Shown one piece after another: positions 22,207 to 30,416 of a stretch of 30,469 bases of DNA. This stretch comes from Deltaproteobacteria bacterium UBA5754 (GTDB taxonomy: Bacteria; Desulfobacterota; Dissulfuribacteria; Dissulfuribacterales; UBA5754), in assembly GCA_002419025.1 (NCBI GenBank), contig DIFG01000026.1, positions 1-30,469 on the forward strand. The letters run 5' to 3'. A program made the position numbers and the translations under genes. Each line of letters opens with the position of its first letter. The stretch's first letter is position 1. Under the pieces are notes generated by a model, which was not told the origin of the DNA, made no database searches, and worked only from the letters and a program-made list of their open reading frames with translations.

Positions 22207-22920
22207 ATGCTTGCGCAGCGTTTACTCGATGTTAGAAGCCGGGTCGCGGAGGCGGCCCTTCGGGCAGGGCGATATCCGGATGACGTCCGGATCCTTGCGG
22301 TCACGAAAGGGGTGCCTGCCGCGACCATTCGGGATGCCATGGGTCTGGGCCAACGCCTTTTCGGGGAGAATTATCTGCAGGAGGCCCTTTCGAAACGGGA
22401 GGATCTTGGTGAGGCGTTCCAGAATGGCGAATGGCACTTCATCGGTCGTCTTCAGAAGAACAAGGTGCGCCGTGTGTGTGAATTCTTTTCATGTATCCAG
22501 TCCGTGGACGATCTGCGGCTTTTAGAAGCGATTGACAGGGTCTCGAAAGAAACTGGACGTGTCATGCCCGTTTTTCTTCAGATAAATGTGGGGCGGGAAG
22601 CATCAAAGGGCGGGATCATGCCGGAAGACCTGCCTGTATTTCTGGAGAAGTCGAAACGGTTCGTGTTCGTTTCGATTCGGGGCCTTATGGCGCTCCCCCC
22701 TTTTTCCGAAGACCCGGAGGATGCCAGGGGGTGGTTTCGCGCCCTCAGGGAATTACGTGACCGCATGAACGATCTCGGGAGGCTGACATACCCGCTTGCC
22801 GATCTTTCCATGGGCATGTCCAATGATTTTGAGGTCGCCATTGAGGAAGGCGCCACGGTCGTCAGGATCGGCACTGCCCTTTTCGGGCCGCGCATTCCGA
22901 GACAGGAGGAATCACGGTGA
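22207..22920 (+). CDS. yggS: YggS/PROSC family pyridoxal-phosphate homeostasis protein
   Basis: A PLP-binding TIM-barrel protein that buffers pyridoxal phosphate and affects amino-acid balance; no enzyme activity is firmly assigned. From ATG 22207 the protein has 237 residues. The PLP lysine is K34 in LAVTKGVPA, followed by FGENYLQEAL, WHFIGRLQKNKV, QSVDD, VFLQINVGREASKGG, RGLMALPPF, LSMGMSNDFEVAIEEGATVVRIG and LFGPR (family signature). AAAGGAGG (22192-22199) sits 7 bases before ATG 22207, which rules against the in-frame GTG at 22189. The stop overlaps the queD GTG (GTGA). Confidence 0.96.
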   Translation: MLAQRLLDVRSRVAEAALRAGRYPDDVRILAVTKGVPAATIRDAMGLGQRLFGENYLQEALSKREDLGEAFQNGEWHFIGRLQKNKVRRVCEFFSCIQSVDDLRLLEAIDRVSKETGRVMPVFLQINVGREASKGGIMPEDLPVFLEKSKRFVFVSIRGLMALPPFSEDPEDARGWFRALRELRDRMNDLGRLTYPLADLSMGMSNDFEVAIEEGATVVRIGTALFGPRIPRQEESR

Positions 22921-23291
22921 CGTACGAGATTTTTGTGAAAATGGAGTTCTCCGCCGCCCATTACCTGAGAAACTACCCGGGAAACTGCGAACGTCTGCAC
23001 GGTCACAATTGGGGTGTGGAGGTGGCGGTTCGCACGGCGCGTCTCGACAGCATCGACGTGGGGATCGATTTCCGGGACCTCAAGAAGGCTGTATCGCAGG
23101 TCATCGACGAACTCGACCACAAGAACTTAAATGAGATCGATGAATTTAGGGAGAGGAATCCTTCGTCGGAACTGATCGCCGTCCATATTTTTAGGAAGGT
23201 GCGGGATGCCCTTGCACATCGGCCTGATGTGTGCGTCTCCCGCGTGACCGTCAGCGAAACGCCTCGATCGGGCGTCACATATTGGGAATGA
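22917..23291 (+). CDS. queD: 6-carboxy-5,6,7,8-tetrahydropterin synthase
   Basis: Second step of the queuosine/7-deazaguanine pathway: conversion of dihydroneopterin triphosphate to 6-carboxytetrahydropterin. The 124-residue protein is of the PTPS fold, with zinc ligands H15 (FSAAHYL), H28 and H30 (RLHGHNW), the catalytic C24 (GNCERLHGH), the DFRDLKK and DELDHKNLNE blocks, and the late E113 in VSETPRSGVTYW. The GTG start overlaps the yggS stop. The Cys-x3-His form is that of QueD and not of mammalian PTPS. queE lies 163 bases downstream, which supports the assignment. Confidence 0.94.
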   Translation: MTYEIFVKMEFSAAHYLRNYPGNCERLHGHNWGVEVAVRTARLDSIDVGIDFRDLKKAVSQVIDELDHKNLNEIDEFRERNPSSELIAVHIFRKVRDALAHRPDVCVSRVTVSETPRSGVTYWE

Positions 23292-23394
23292 TGCTGGTGA
23301 AAAACCGAGCCGCTGTGTTCATGTCGTCCATCTTCTGGATTTAACATGATAAAGTCGGCTGCCGGGGGGTATAGGCGTTCATGACCGGTAGAGG

Positions 23395-23446
23395 TACTTG
23401 CCGCACGGACATATGCCCAGGCCGCCTACTCAGAGATTCAGGAAGG
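23395..23446 (+). promoter_or_regulatory. Conserved 52-nt leader motif, copy B (queE)
   Basis: Matches the sequence upstream of rpe (18215-18266) as described there. Here the motif ends in AGGAAGG (23440-23446), the ribosome binding site of queE (GTG 23455). The remaining part of 23292-23394 holds no gene; an upstream GCCGG/CCGGT pairing (about 23360-23364 and 23385-23389) could form a hairpin. Confidence 0.55.
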
Positions 23447-23454
23447 TTTTTTAG

Positions 23455-24141
23455 GTGCGATCGAGGCTGAGAAGTTTCAAAGAGGTGCTCCGCGTCACGG
23501 AGACCTTTCTGAGCATCCAGGGTGAAGGGGATGATACGGGATGGCCTTGTTTTTTTATCCGCCTTGCCGGATGCAACCTCCGGTGTTCTTATTGCGATAC
23601 GCGTTATGCGTATCAGGGCGGAGAAGAGCGGAGTGTGGCAGATCTTGTGGAAGAGTGGAGAAAGGCCCGAGTTTCCCGTGTGCTGGTCACAGGAGGTGAA
23701 CCTTTGCTCCAGGATGGCTCTATCATCCTCATGGATGCCCTCTTGGCCGCAGGGGCCCGGGTCATCCTCGAGACAAACGGAAGCCTTCCCTTGGAAGGGG
23801 TGCCTGCTGGTGTAGTGAAGGTCCTTGATCGCAAGACCCCGGGGAGCGGCATGTCTGAACGATGGAATCTGCAAAACGCAGAAAATTTGACGCATGGGGA
23901 TCAGGTGAAGTTCGTTCTCGTGTCGCGTGAAGATTACGAATGGGCACGCAGAGAGGTCCTGTCCACGGGATTGCATAGGCGTGCCCAGGTGCTTTTTTCT
24001 CCCGTGATTTCGATACTTTCTCCTATGATTTTGGCGCATTGGATTCTCGAGGACAGGTTGCCTGTCCGTTTTCAGGTCCAGCTCCACAAGATCGTTTGGG
24101 GAGGGGGGCAAGAAGGCATTCGCGGCCCCTGTCTCTGTTGA
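23455..24141 (+). CDS. queE: 7-carboxy-7-deazaguanine synthase (radical SAM)
   Basis: A radical-SAM enzyme that contracts 6-carboxytetrahydropterin to 7-carboxy-7-deazaguanine, the step after QueD. The 228-residue protein has the QueE opening VTETFLSIQGEGDDTGWPCFFIRLAGCNL (in parts), the [4Fe-4S] ligands C40-x3-C44-x2-C47 (CNLRCSYC), the SAM-binding VTGGEPLLQ (78-86), and the ETNGS segment near 102-106. The C-terminus LPVRFQVQLHKIVWG is the QueE end. GTG 23455 follows AGGAAGG at 8 bases. Its Fe-S cluster would depend on a system such as SmsCB upstream in this window. It is on the same strand as queD but separated by a leader. Confidence 0.95.
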   Translation: MRSRLRSFKEVLRVTETFLSIQGEGDDTGWPCFFIRLAGCNLRCSYCDTRYAYQGGEERSVADLVEEWRKARVSRVLVTGGEPLLQDGSIILMDALLAAGARVILETNGSLPLEGVPAGVVKVLDRKTPGSGMSERWNLQNAENLTHGDQVKFVLVSREDYEWARREVLSTGLHRRAQVLFSPVISILSPMILAHWILEDRLPVRFQVQLHKIVWGGGQEGIRGPCLC

Positions 24142-24166
24142 CAGGTCTAATTAAATAAGGTAAGAG
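24138..24166 (+). promoter_or_regulatory. Possible promoter of the atp operon
   Basis: A perfect TTGACA (24138-24143) overlaps the queE stop codon, and TAAGAG (24161-24166, weak) follows after 17 bases. If used, the hairpin at 24170-24211 and the repeat element at 24201-24344 would lie in the operon's 5' leader. Confidence 0.3.
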
Positions 24167-24169
24167 CAA

Positions 24170-24211
24170 AAAGGCTTTTAAATGAATGAATATTCATTTT
24201 AGGAAGCCTTT
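24170..24211. terminator. Strong hairpin between queE and the atp operon
   Basis: AAAGGCTT (24170-24177) pairs with AAGCCTTT (24204-24211); inside, AATGAAT pairs with ATTCATT around a 4-base loop. No T tract follows on the plus strand; on the minus strand five T residues follow, but no minus-strand gene precedes it. It may end the queE transcript or belong to the adjoining repeat, whose left end it overlaps. Confidence 0.45.
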
Positions 24212-24344
24212 GAAAATTGAGAATTTCGCTCTAAGGCAAGGTGTGAGGAGGCCTAAAAGCGGAGCATACTCCTATGTATGTGAGCATTTTTGACCGACGA
24301 GCAGCATAGCCATCGAGCGATAGGACCATTTTTCGAGGTTCCTT
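24201..24344. repeat. Second type of short inverted-repeat element upstream of atpF'
   Basis: The left end (24201-24231, AGGAAGCCTTTG to TTTCGCTC) and the reverse complement of the right end (24315-24343, AGGAACCTCGAAAAATG to TATCGCTC) align with few gaps, giving imperfect 29-31-base inverted termini around an 84-base core. The core holds a small CATAC/GTATG hairpin. There is no open frame of note. From memory, similar intergenic sequences occur in other sulfate-reducer genomes; this was not checked. Confidence 0.55.
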
Positions 24345-24368
24345 AATTAAACGGGGGAGGAGATAGGC

Positions 24369-24794
24369 ATGATAGATCTGGACATATCCCTCTTTGTTGA
24401 GATCGTCGCGGTTCTTATCCTCATGGCGATTCTCAATTCGATGCTTTTCAAACCCATGCGACGGATGCTCGAGGAGCGTGACTCGCGCCTTTCCGGGCTA
24501 CAGGGGGATGTTGAGCGATTCGAGCGCAATGCAGCCCAGCTTGTGAATGATTTCCAAAAAAAACTTGCGGACGCCCGCAAGGCCGGCGCGCAGGAAAAGG
24601 AAAAGCTAAAGGAAGAGGGACGATTGGAGGAGCGGCGCCTTCTTGCCGAAGGCTCGAAGGAGGCTGAAGGGAAAAAGCAGCAGCTCATGGCAGAGATAAC
24701 ATCGGCCATTGATGCCGCCCGCAAGGATCTTGCCGCTATGACGGAGGTTTTTGCGAACACCATGGTCGAAAAGGTCCTGGGGAGGAGTCTCTGA
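24369..24794 (+). CDS. atpF': F-type ATP synthase subunit b' (F0 stator)
   Basis: One half of the heterodimeric peripheral stalk of the ATP synthase in the cytoplasmic membrane. The 141-residue protein has one N-terminal membrane helix (about 6-27), with LMAILNSMLFKPMRRMLEERD as the b/b' family junction, followed by a long charged coiled coil rich in Ala, Lys and Glu to about residue 130. GGGAGGAG (24353-24360) precedes the ATG. It is the first gene of the operon; its stop overlaps the atpF start. Separate b' and b genes at this position are usual in deltaproteobacteria. The a and c subunit genes are not in the window and are often in another locus in this group. Confidence 0.92.
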   Translation: MIDLDISLFVEIVAVLILMAILNSMLFKPMRRMLEERDSRLSGLQGDVERFERNAAQLVNDFQKKLADARKAGAQEKEKLKEEGRLEERRLLAEGSKEAEGKKQQLMAEITSAIDAARKDLAAMTEVFANTMVEKVLGRSL

Positions 24795-25486
24795 TGTGCT
24801 CGAATAAGAGGTTCATGCTTCGCTGGCATGCCGGATGGTTGGCGTGTTTTCTTTTCTTCAGCCTTTTTGTGGCGGGAGCAGGGTTGGGGTTGGCTTCTGA
24901 GCATGTTCCGGCCAACGAAAATCATGGCTCAGCCATATCACAGGAAGCCCACGATGAACATGTGGGCGACGTGGAAGCCCACGGTGCGCATCATGGAGTC
25001 ACCAAAAGTCAGGTAATGAGTTTTATCTGGCACTGTCTCAATTTCAGCATTCTCGCAGTTGTCCTTGTGAAATATCTACGAAAGCCCATTTCCGAGGCCC
25101 TGCGTGGAAGGACCGAGTCCATTAGATCTTCATTTGAGGAGCTTGAGGCGAAAAAGAGGGACGCGGAACGAAAATACGCCGAATATGAAAAGAAGATCTC
25201 AGGGCTGGAAGCAGAGGCGCAGCGCATACTTGCCGCTTTCATAGAGCAGGGACAGGCGGAAAAAGAAAAGATCATAGCGCAGGCAAAAGAGGCCGCAGAG
25301 CGTGTCAAGGCCCAGGCAGAGCTTTATGTTGCCCAAGAGCTTGCAAAGGCTCGGACCCAGCTCCAGATCGAGGTCGCGGAGATGGCGTCGCGAATGGCGG
25401 AAGAGTTGATTAGGAAGAATATCACAATACAGGATCAGCATCGATTGATTGGCGAATATCTCGAAAGGGTGGTGACCAAGCATTGA
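24794..25486 (+). CDS. atpF: F-type ATP synthase subunit b
   Basis: Second stator stalk subunit. The 230-residue protein is longer than E. coli b (156) because of an N-terminal hydrophobic segment (about 14-35) that looks like a signal sequence, then a short acidic, His-rich stretch (EAHDEHVGDVEAHGAHHG), then the true membrane helix (about 73-93, FIWHCLNFSILAVVLVKYL) and a long coiled coil. This extended form is common in deltaproteobacterial b subunits. The start overlaps the b' stop (TGATG) and the end overlaps the atpH start. Confidence 0.92.
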   Translation: MCSNKRFMLRWHAGWLACFLFFSLFVAGAGLGLASEHVPANENHGSAISQEAHDEHVGDVEAHGAHHGVTKSQVMSFIWHCLNFSILAVVLVKYLRKPISEALRGRTESIRSSFEELEAKKRDAERKYAEYEKKISGLEAEAQRILAAFIEQGQAEKEKIIAQAKEAAERVKAQAELYVAQELAKARTQLQIEVAEMASRMAEELIRKNITIQDQHRLIGEYLERVVTKH

Positions 25487-26034
25487 CAAGCATAGTACTT
25501 GCGCGAAGATATGCACGGGCCCTATTCAGTTTAGGCAAGGAGCTTGGGGAGCTGGATGCAATACGTGAGAAAGTGGTCGCTCTGGACGCCTTTTTTCGAG
25601 AGAATCCTGAAATAGAGCAGGCCCTTTCCAATCCCATTTATCCTTCCGACGTCAAGAAGACTGTGACGGAAGAGATAGTCAAGGCCTTTAAGATGTCAGG
25701 GCCGCTTGAGACATTTCTGGGTCTTCTCGTTGAACGAAGGCGGGTGCATTATTTCCATCAGATAATCGACGTCTTTCAGGAGTTAGTGGATGAGGATAAA
25801 GGGGTGGTCAAGGCTATAGTCAGGACTGCCGTTCCCCTGACTGTTGATCTGTCGGAAAAGGTCAAGGAGCTTCTTGCAAAAGTCGCTGGCAGGCAGGTCG
25901 TTGTGCAGGTGAAGGAAGATCCCGAGATCATCGGTGGAATCATCGTGCGCATCGGCGACACCGTGTGGGATGGGAGCATTCGAAGTCAATTACAGGCCCT
26001 TAAACAATCCATAGAGAGAGGTGAGGCACGATAA
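25483..26034 (+). CDS. atpH: F-type ATP synthase subunit delta
   Basis: Links the b/b' stalk to the top of the F1 catalytic head. The 183-residue protein begins with the family opening VLARRYARALFSLGKE, has NPIYPSD and FLGLLVERRRVHYFHQIIDVF in the middle, and ends with the conserved DPEIIGGIIVRIGDTVWDGS (in part) region and RSQLQALKQSI. The start is TTG 25483, overlapping the atpF stop, because the family sequence begins there and no ATG is near. The stop overlaps the atpA ATG, consistent with coupled translation. Confidence 0.94.
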   Translation: MTSIVLARRYARALFSLGKELGELDAIREKVVALDAFFRENPEIEQALSNPIYPSDVKKTVTEEIVKAFKMSGPLETFLGLLVERRRVHYFHQIIDVFQELVDEDKGVVKAIVRTAVPLTVDLSEKVKELLAKVAGRQVVVQVKEDPEIIGGIIVRIGDTVWDGSIRSQLQALKQSIERGEAR

Positions 26035-27557
26035 TGGCACAGATCAGCGCAGCGGAAATCAGTGATATCATAAAAAAACAGATTCAAGGATATGAAAAAC
26101 AGATAGACCTGGCCGAGACAGGGACGGTGCTGTCTGTTGGAGACAATGTCGCCCGTGTCTATGGGATCCGTAACTGCATGGCCATGGAGCTGGTCGAGTT
26201 TCCAGGTGGCGTCATGGGAATCGCTCTTAACCTGGAGCAGGACAACGTGGGTGTGGCGGTTATGGGGAGCACGGAAAAGATCAAAGAGGGCGATCCTGTG
26301 AAAAGGACCGGCCGTATCGCACAGGTCCCGGTCGGAGAGGCCCTTCTCGGCCGTGTCGTCGATGCCCTCGGAAATCCCATCGACGGCAAGGGTCCTATCA
26401 ATGCAAAGGAGTTTCGGCGTATTGAGATGGTGGCGCCCGGTGTCATTGCCCGAAAACCGGTTCACGAGCCGTGCTATACCGGACTTAAGGCCATCGATGC
26501 CATGACCCCTGTTGGAAAAGGGCAGCGCGAACTCATAATCGGCGACCGTCAGATCGGAAAAACGGCTATCGGAGTCGATGCCATCCTTGCACAGAAGGAG
26601 ACGGGTGTCTACTGCATATATGTCGCCACCGGACAGAAGCAATCCACGGTAGCCCTTGTGGTCGAGGCCCTTCGGAAATATGGAGCCCTTGAGTACACGA
26701 CCATTGTTTCATCTTGTGCGAGTGAACCTGCGTCACTGCAGTACATTTCAGCGTTTGCCGGGTGCGCAATGGGAGAGTATTTCCGGGATAACGGAAAACA
26801 CGCCCTGATCGTATATGATGATTTGTCCAAGCAGGCCGTCTCCTACCGTGAGTTGTCACTCCTCCTCAGGCGGCCTCCGGGACGCGAGGCATATCCAGGT
26901 GACATCTTTTATAACCACTCTCGACTCCTCGAGAGGGCGGCAAAGGTGAATGACGACCTGGGCGCAGGAAGCCTTACTGCGCTGCCAATCATAGAAACCC
27001 AGCAGGGTGACGTCTCGGCGTTTATCCCTACAAACGTCATTTCCATCACGGACGGACAGATTTATCTGGACCCGAGCCTTTTTTTCGCAGGCAACCGTCC
27101 TGCCATCAACGTAGGTCTGTCGGTCTCCAGGGTCGGAGGCGCGGCGCAAGTGAAGGCCATGAAGCAGGTTGCAGGTACGCTTCGACTGGACTTGGCCCAG
27201 TATAGGGAGCTTGCCGCATTTGCCCAGTTCGGAAGCGATCTTGACAAGGCGACTCAGCAGCAGCTCAACCGAGGTGAACGTCTGGTTGAGATTCTCAAGC
27301 AGCCTCAGTATCAACCTCTTCCCATGCACAAACAGGTGACAATTCTCTTTGCAGGAACGCGCGGCCTTCTTGATGAACTTCCCGTGAGCAGTCTTGGCGC
27401 TTTTGAACAGGAACTTTATCCATATATTGAAAAAAAATATCCCCAAATATTCAGCGAACTCAACGAAAAAAAAGCTATTGGGGAAGATCTTGACAAGCTG
27501 ATGAGAACGGCCATCCAGGAATGCGTGAAAGAGTTCAAATCGACACGCAACATCTAA
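26034..27557 (+). CDS. atpA: F-type ATP synthase subunit alpha
   Basis: Non-catalytic nucleotide-binding subunit of the F1 hexamer. The 507-residue protein has the normal length, the N-terminal helix that contacts delta, the beta-barrel region with SVGDNVARVYGIRNCMAMELVEF (in parts), P-loop GDRQIGKT (170-177), the ALIVYDDLSKQA block, the SLLLRRPPGREAYPGDIFY segment, and the arginine-finger region NVGLSVSRVGGAAQ. The ATG overlaps the atpH stop in a TAATG. The sequence is wholly standard. Confidence 0.98.
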   Translation: MAQISAAEISDIIKKQIQGYEKQIDLAETGTVLSVGDNVARVYGIRNCMAMELVEFPGGVMGIALNLEQDNVGVAVMGSTEKIKEGDPVKRTGRIAQVPVGEALLGRVVDALGNPIDGKGPINAKEFRRIEMVAPGVIARKPVHEPCYTGLKAIDAMTPVGKGQRELIIGDRQIGKTAIGVDAILAQKETGVYCIYVATGQKQSTVALVVEALRKYGALEYTTIVSSCASEPASLQYISAFAGCAMGEYFRDNGKHALIVYDDLSKQAVSYRELSLLLRRPPGREAYPGDIFYNHSRLLERAAKVNDDLGAGSLTALPIIETQQGDVSAFIPTNVISITDGQIYLDPSLFFAGNRPAINVGLSVSRVGGAAQVKAMKQVAGTLRLDLAQYRELAAFAQFGSDLDKATQQQLNRGERLVEILKQPQYQPLPMHKQVTILFAGTRGLLDELPVSSLGAFEQELYPYIEKKYPQIFSELNEKKAIGEDLDKLMRTAIQECVKEFKSTRNI

Positions 27558-27573
27558 TTAAAGGACACAATCG

Positions 27574-28449
27574 ATGCCGGGCTATCGCGATATAAAAAAT
27601 AAGATCACGTCAATAAAGAAGACGCAGCAGATAACTAAGGCCATGAACATGGTCGCTGCTGCCAAATTGCGTACAGCACAGGGAAGAATGGAGTCTTTTC
27701 GTCCATATGCAGAAAAGTTTGCTTCTGTGATGGGCGATCTTTCCGGAACGGCAAATCCGTCCACTTTTCCACTCATGGCAGTTCGCCCCGTGCGAAATAT
27801 CCTTATTGTACTTGTCACATCAGATAGAGGGCTATGCGGTTCTTTTAATGCAAATCTTATATCGACAGCTGAAAGGTACGCAAAGGCCCAGACAGAACAA
27901 GGACGAACTGTAAAATTTGCCTGTATCGGAAGGAAAGGAGCTAGCTATTTTCGTAGAAGTCAGTATGAAATACTGACTCAAAGCGTTGGCATCATGGGAA
28001 ATGTCCAGATGTTCAATGCACGGCAGGTTGGACAGCAGGTCATTAACTATTTTGTAGATGAAGCAGTGGACGAGGTTCAGCTCCTTTATGGGAGATTTAT
28101 TAACGTCGTCACACAAAGGCCAACCATAAAAAAACTTTTACCCATATCCCCGGAGGGCCTGGAGGAGACATCCGAGCAGTCTCAAAAGGCTGTTTATACA
28201 TATGAACCTGAGCCGGAGCAGATACTAAATCAGCTTATGCCCATGTACGTTAACGTCCAGATCATGCATGGCATGCTCGAAACAGGTGCCAGTGAGCAGG
28301 CTGCGCGCATGACCGCCATGGATAATGCTTCAAGAGCATGTAAGGATATGATCGTCAATCTGACCATGACTTACAACAAAGCCCGCCAGGCAGCAATTAC
28401 AAAAGAGCTGATGGATATCGTTGGTGGTGCTGAAGCCCTCAAGGGTTGA
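27574..28449 (+). CDS. atpG: F-type ATP synthase subunit gamma
   Basis: The central rotor shaft of F1. The 291-residue protein has the N-terminal helix IKNKITSIKKTQQITKAMNMVAAAKL (in parts), the LVTSDRGLCGSFNANL motif near 85-100, and the C-terminal helix EQAARMTAMDNASRACKDMI followed by TMTYNKARQAAITKELMDIVGG. AAAGGA precedes the ATG, 16 bases after atpA. The gene looks visibly richer in A and T, with different codon choice, compared with the genes before 24 kb. The C-terminal end AEALKG is typical. Confidence 0.97.
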   Translation: MPGYRDIKNKITSIKKTQQITKAMNMVAAAKLRTAQGRMESFRPYAEKFASVMGDLSGTANPSTFPLMAVRPVRNILIVLVTSDRGLCGSFNANLISTAERYAKAQTEQGRTVKFACIGRKGASYFRRSQYEILTQSVGIMGNVQMFNARQVGQQVINYFVDEAVDEVQLLYGRFINVVTQRPTIKKLLPISPEGLEETSEQSQKAVYTYEPEPEQILNQLMPMYVNVQIMHGMLETGASEQAARMTAMDNASRACKDMIVNLTMTYNKARQAAITKELMDIVGGAEALKG

Positions 28450-28470
28450 TAAGAATAGGAGGATTTAAAA

Positions 28471-29880
28471 ATGGCTGCTGAAAACGTCGGCAAAGTAGCA
28501 CAGGTCATAGGACCTGTTGTGGATGTGGAGTTTGAGCCAGGCCAGCTCCCTTCCATACTAAACAGTTTACTAATTACAAACCCTGCTATCGACGATAGAC
28601 CAGACAATCTGGTTGTTGAAGTGGCTCAGCATCTTGGTGACAATGTTGTACGATGCATTGCTATGGATACAACTGACGGTCTTGTTCGCGGTATGCCCGT
28701 CAAGGATACCGGCAACCCTATCAAGATACCTGTCGGGCAGCCTACCTTGGGGAGGATCATGAATGTCGTTGGACGTCCGGTTGACGGTCAAGGGCCGATC
28801 ACCTCGGACACGATGTACCCGATTCACCGTAAGGCCCCAGCATTCGTTGAGCAGGACACCCAGGTCCAGGTTTTGGAAACCGGCATCAAGGTTATCGACC
28901 TCCTCATCCCCTTTCCCAGGGGCGGTAAAATGGGCTTTTTCGGAGGCGCCGGCTGCGGAAAGACCGTCACCATGCTCGAGATGGTTCACAACATCGCCCT
29001 TCACCACGGTGGCATCTCCGTGTTCTGTGGAGCTGGAGAAAGGACGAGAGAAGGCACCGACCTTTACCTGGAAATGAAGCATTCGGGTGTCCTTCCTAAA
29101 GCTGCGCTCATATATGGTCAGATGACAGAGCCTCCTGGAGCACGAGCACGTATCGGACTAACAGGACTTACAGCAGCCGAGTATTTCCGAGATGAGCAAG
29201 GACAGGACGTCCTTTTCTTTATTGACAACATATTCCGTTTCACTCAGGCGGGCTCGGAAGTTTCCGCGCTTCTTGGTCGAATTCCGTCTGCGGTCGGTTA
29301 TCAGCCGACCCTTTCCACTGACCTTGGAGCCCTTCAGGAGCGCATCACATCCACGACAAAGGGATCCATCACCGCTGTGGAATGTGTGTATGTCCCCGCT
29401 GACGACCTGACCGACCCGGCCCCGGCGACGACTTTTGCCCACCTCGATGGAACCCTTGTTCTCTCTCGGCAGATCGCTGAGCTCGGCATCTATCCTGCCG
29501 TCGATCCCCTTGATTCCACTTCTCGAATCCTGGACCCCAATGTCTTGGGTGAGGATCATTACATGGTTGCGAGGACTGTTCAGCAGACCCTTCAGAAGTA
29601 CAAGGATCTCCAGGACATCATCGCAATTCTCGGCATGGACGAGCTTTCTGACGAGGATAAACTAACCGTACAGCGCGCACGCAAGATCCAGAGGTTTTTG
29701 TCTCAGCCATTCAGTGTCGCTGAGACCTTTACAGGCATGGCGGGCAAGTACGTCAAGGTAGAAGACACGGTGCGCGGCTTTAAGGAAATCCTTGAAGGAA
29801 AGCATGATGAGCTTCCCGAGCAGGCCTTTTACATGGTCGGTGGGATCGAGGAGGCTGTGGAAAAGGCATCCAAGTCATAA
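28471..29880 (+). CDS. atpD: F-type ATP synthase subunit beta
   Basis: Catalytic subunit of F1. The 469-residue protein has the standard length and motifs: P-loop GGAGCGKT (158-165), GERTREG, the Walker B segment DVLFFIDNIFRFTQAGSEVSALLGR (in parts), the GYQPTLSTDLG block, and a DELSDED version of the DELSEED lever near residue 390. The fifth P-loop residue is Cys (C162), where Val is usual. AGGAGG-like AGGAGGAT precedes the ATG 21 bases after atpG. The first 250 bases are more AT-rich than the rest of the gene. Confidence 0.98.
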   Translation: MAAENVGKVAQVIGPVVDVEFEPGQLPSILNSLLITNPAIDDRPDNLVVEVAQHLGDNVVRCIAMDTTDGLVRGMPVKDTGNPIKIPVGQPTLGRIMNVVGRPVDGQGPITSDTMYPIHRKAPAFVEQDTQVQVLETGIKVIDLLIPFPRGGKMGFFGGAGCGKTVTMLEMVHNIALHHGGISVFCGAGERTREGTDLYLEMKHSGVLPKAALIYGQMTEPPGARARIGLTGLTAAEYFRDEQGQDVLFFIDNIFRFTQAGSEVSALLGRIPSAVGYQPTLSTDLGALQERITSTTKGSITAVECVYVPADDLTDPAPATTFAHLDGTLVLSRQIAELGIYPAVDPLDSTSRILDPNVLGEDHYMVARTVQQTLQKYKDLQDIIAILGMDELSDEDKLTVQRARKIQRFLSQPFSVAETFTGMAGKYVKVEDTVRGFKEILEGKHDELPEQAFYMVGGIEEAVEKASKS

Positions 29881-29930
29881 GAAACGTTGGTTTTTTATCA
29901 AAAAAACACGTAAAAAACTGAGGAAAGAAA

Positions 29931-30350
29931 ATGGCCAACAAGATCCAGTTGGATATTGTAACACCCATGAAACTGGTCGTTAGCGACCAAGTGGATTTGG
30001 TGACAGCGCCTGGAAGTGACGGAACTTTCGGTGTCATGGCGAACCACACAGCCTTTCTCTCCTCGCTCAAAATTGGAGAGCTCCGTTACACGAAGGATGC
30101 CTCCTCAGTGAGGCTTGCAGTGAACGGAGGGTTTTGCGAAATATCCAATAATCGCATGTCAGTCCTTACAGAATCGGCGGAGGTCTCGACGGATATTGAC
30201 GTAGAGAGGGCGTTGAGGGCGAAGGAACGTGCAGAGCGAAGGATTCAGGAGGCACAGACATCGCGAGAAAAGATCGATTTGGCTCGCGCACAGGCAGCCC
30301 TTTCCCGTGCATTGACAAGATTGCGTGTCGCAGGATATTCAGGACATTAA
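29931..30350 (+). CDS. atpC: F-type ATP synthase subunit epsilon
   Basis: Rotor subunit that binds gamma and restrains ATP hydrolysis. The 139-residue protein has the N-terminal beta sandwich with LDIVTPMKLVVSDQVDLVTAPGSDGTFGVMANHT (in parts), then LAVNGGFCEISNNRMSVLTESAE, and the C-terminal helical pair (about 90-139) containing RALRAKERAERR and ARAQAALSRALTRLRVA. AGGAAAGAAA precedes the ATG, 50 bases after atpD. It closes the operon ahead of a strong terminator. Confidence 0.96.
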   Translation: MANKIQLDIVTPMKLVVSDQVDLVTAPGSDGTFGVMANHTAFLSSLKIGELRYTKDASSVRLAVNGGFCEISNNRMSVLTESAEVSTDIDVERALRAKERAERRIQEAQTSREKIDLARAQAALSRALTRLRVAGYSGH

Positions 30351-30375
30351 CGCTGATTAAAGATCATGTTTTTAT

Positions 30376-30403
30376 AAAGGCAAGCACATGCTTGCCTTTT
30401 TTT
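30376..30403 (+). terminator. Intrinsic terminator of the atp operon
   Basis: AAAGGCAAGC (30376-30385) and GCTTGCCTTT (30390-30399) form a perfect 10-bp stem with loop ACAT, running into T residues to 30403. It is placed 26 bases after the atpC stop. Confidence 0.92.
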
Positions 30404-30416
30404 ATGAGGTAGTTTC

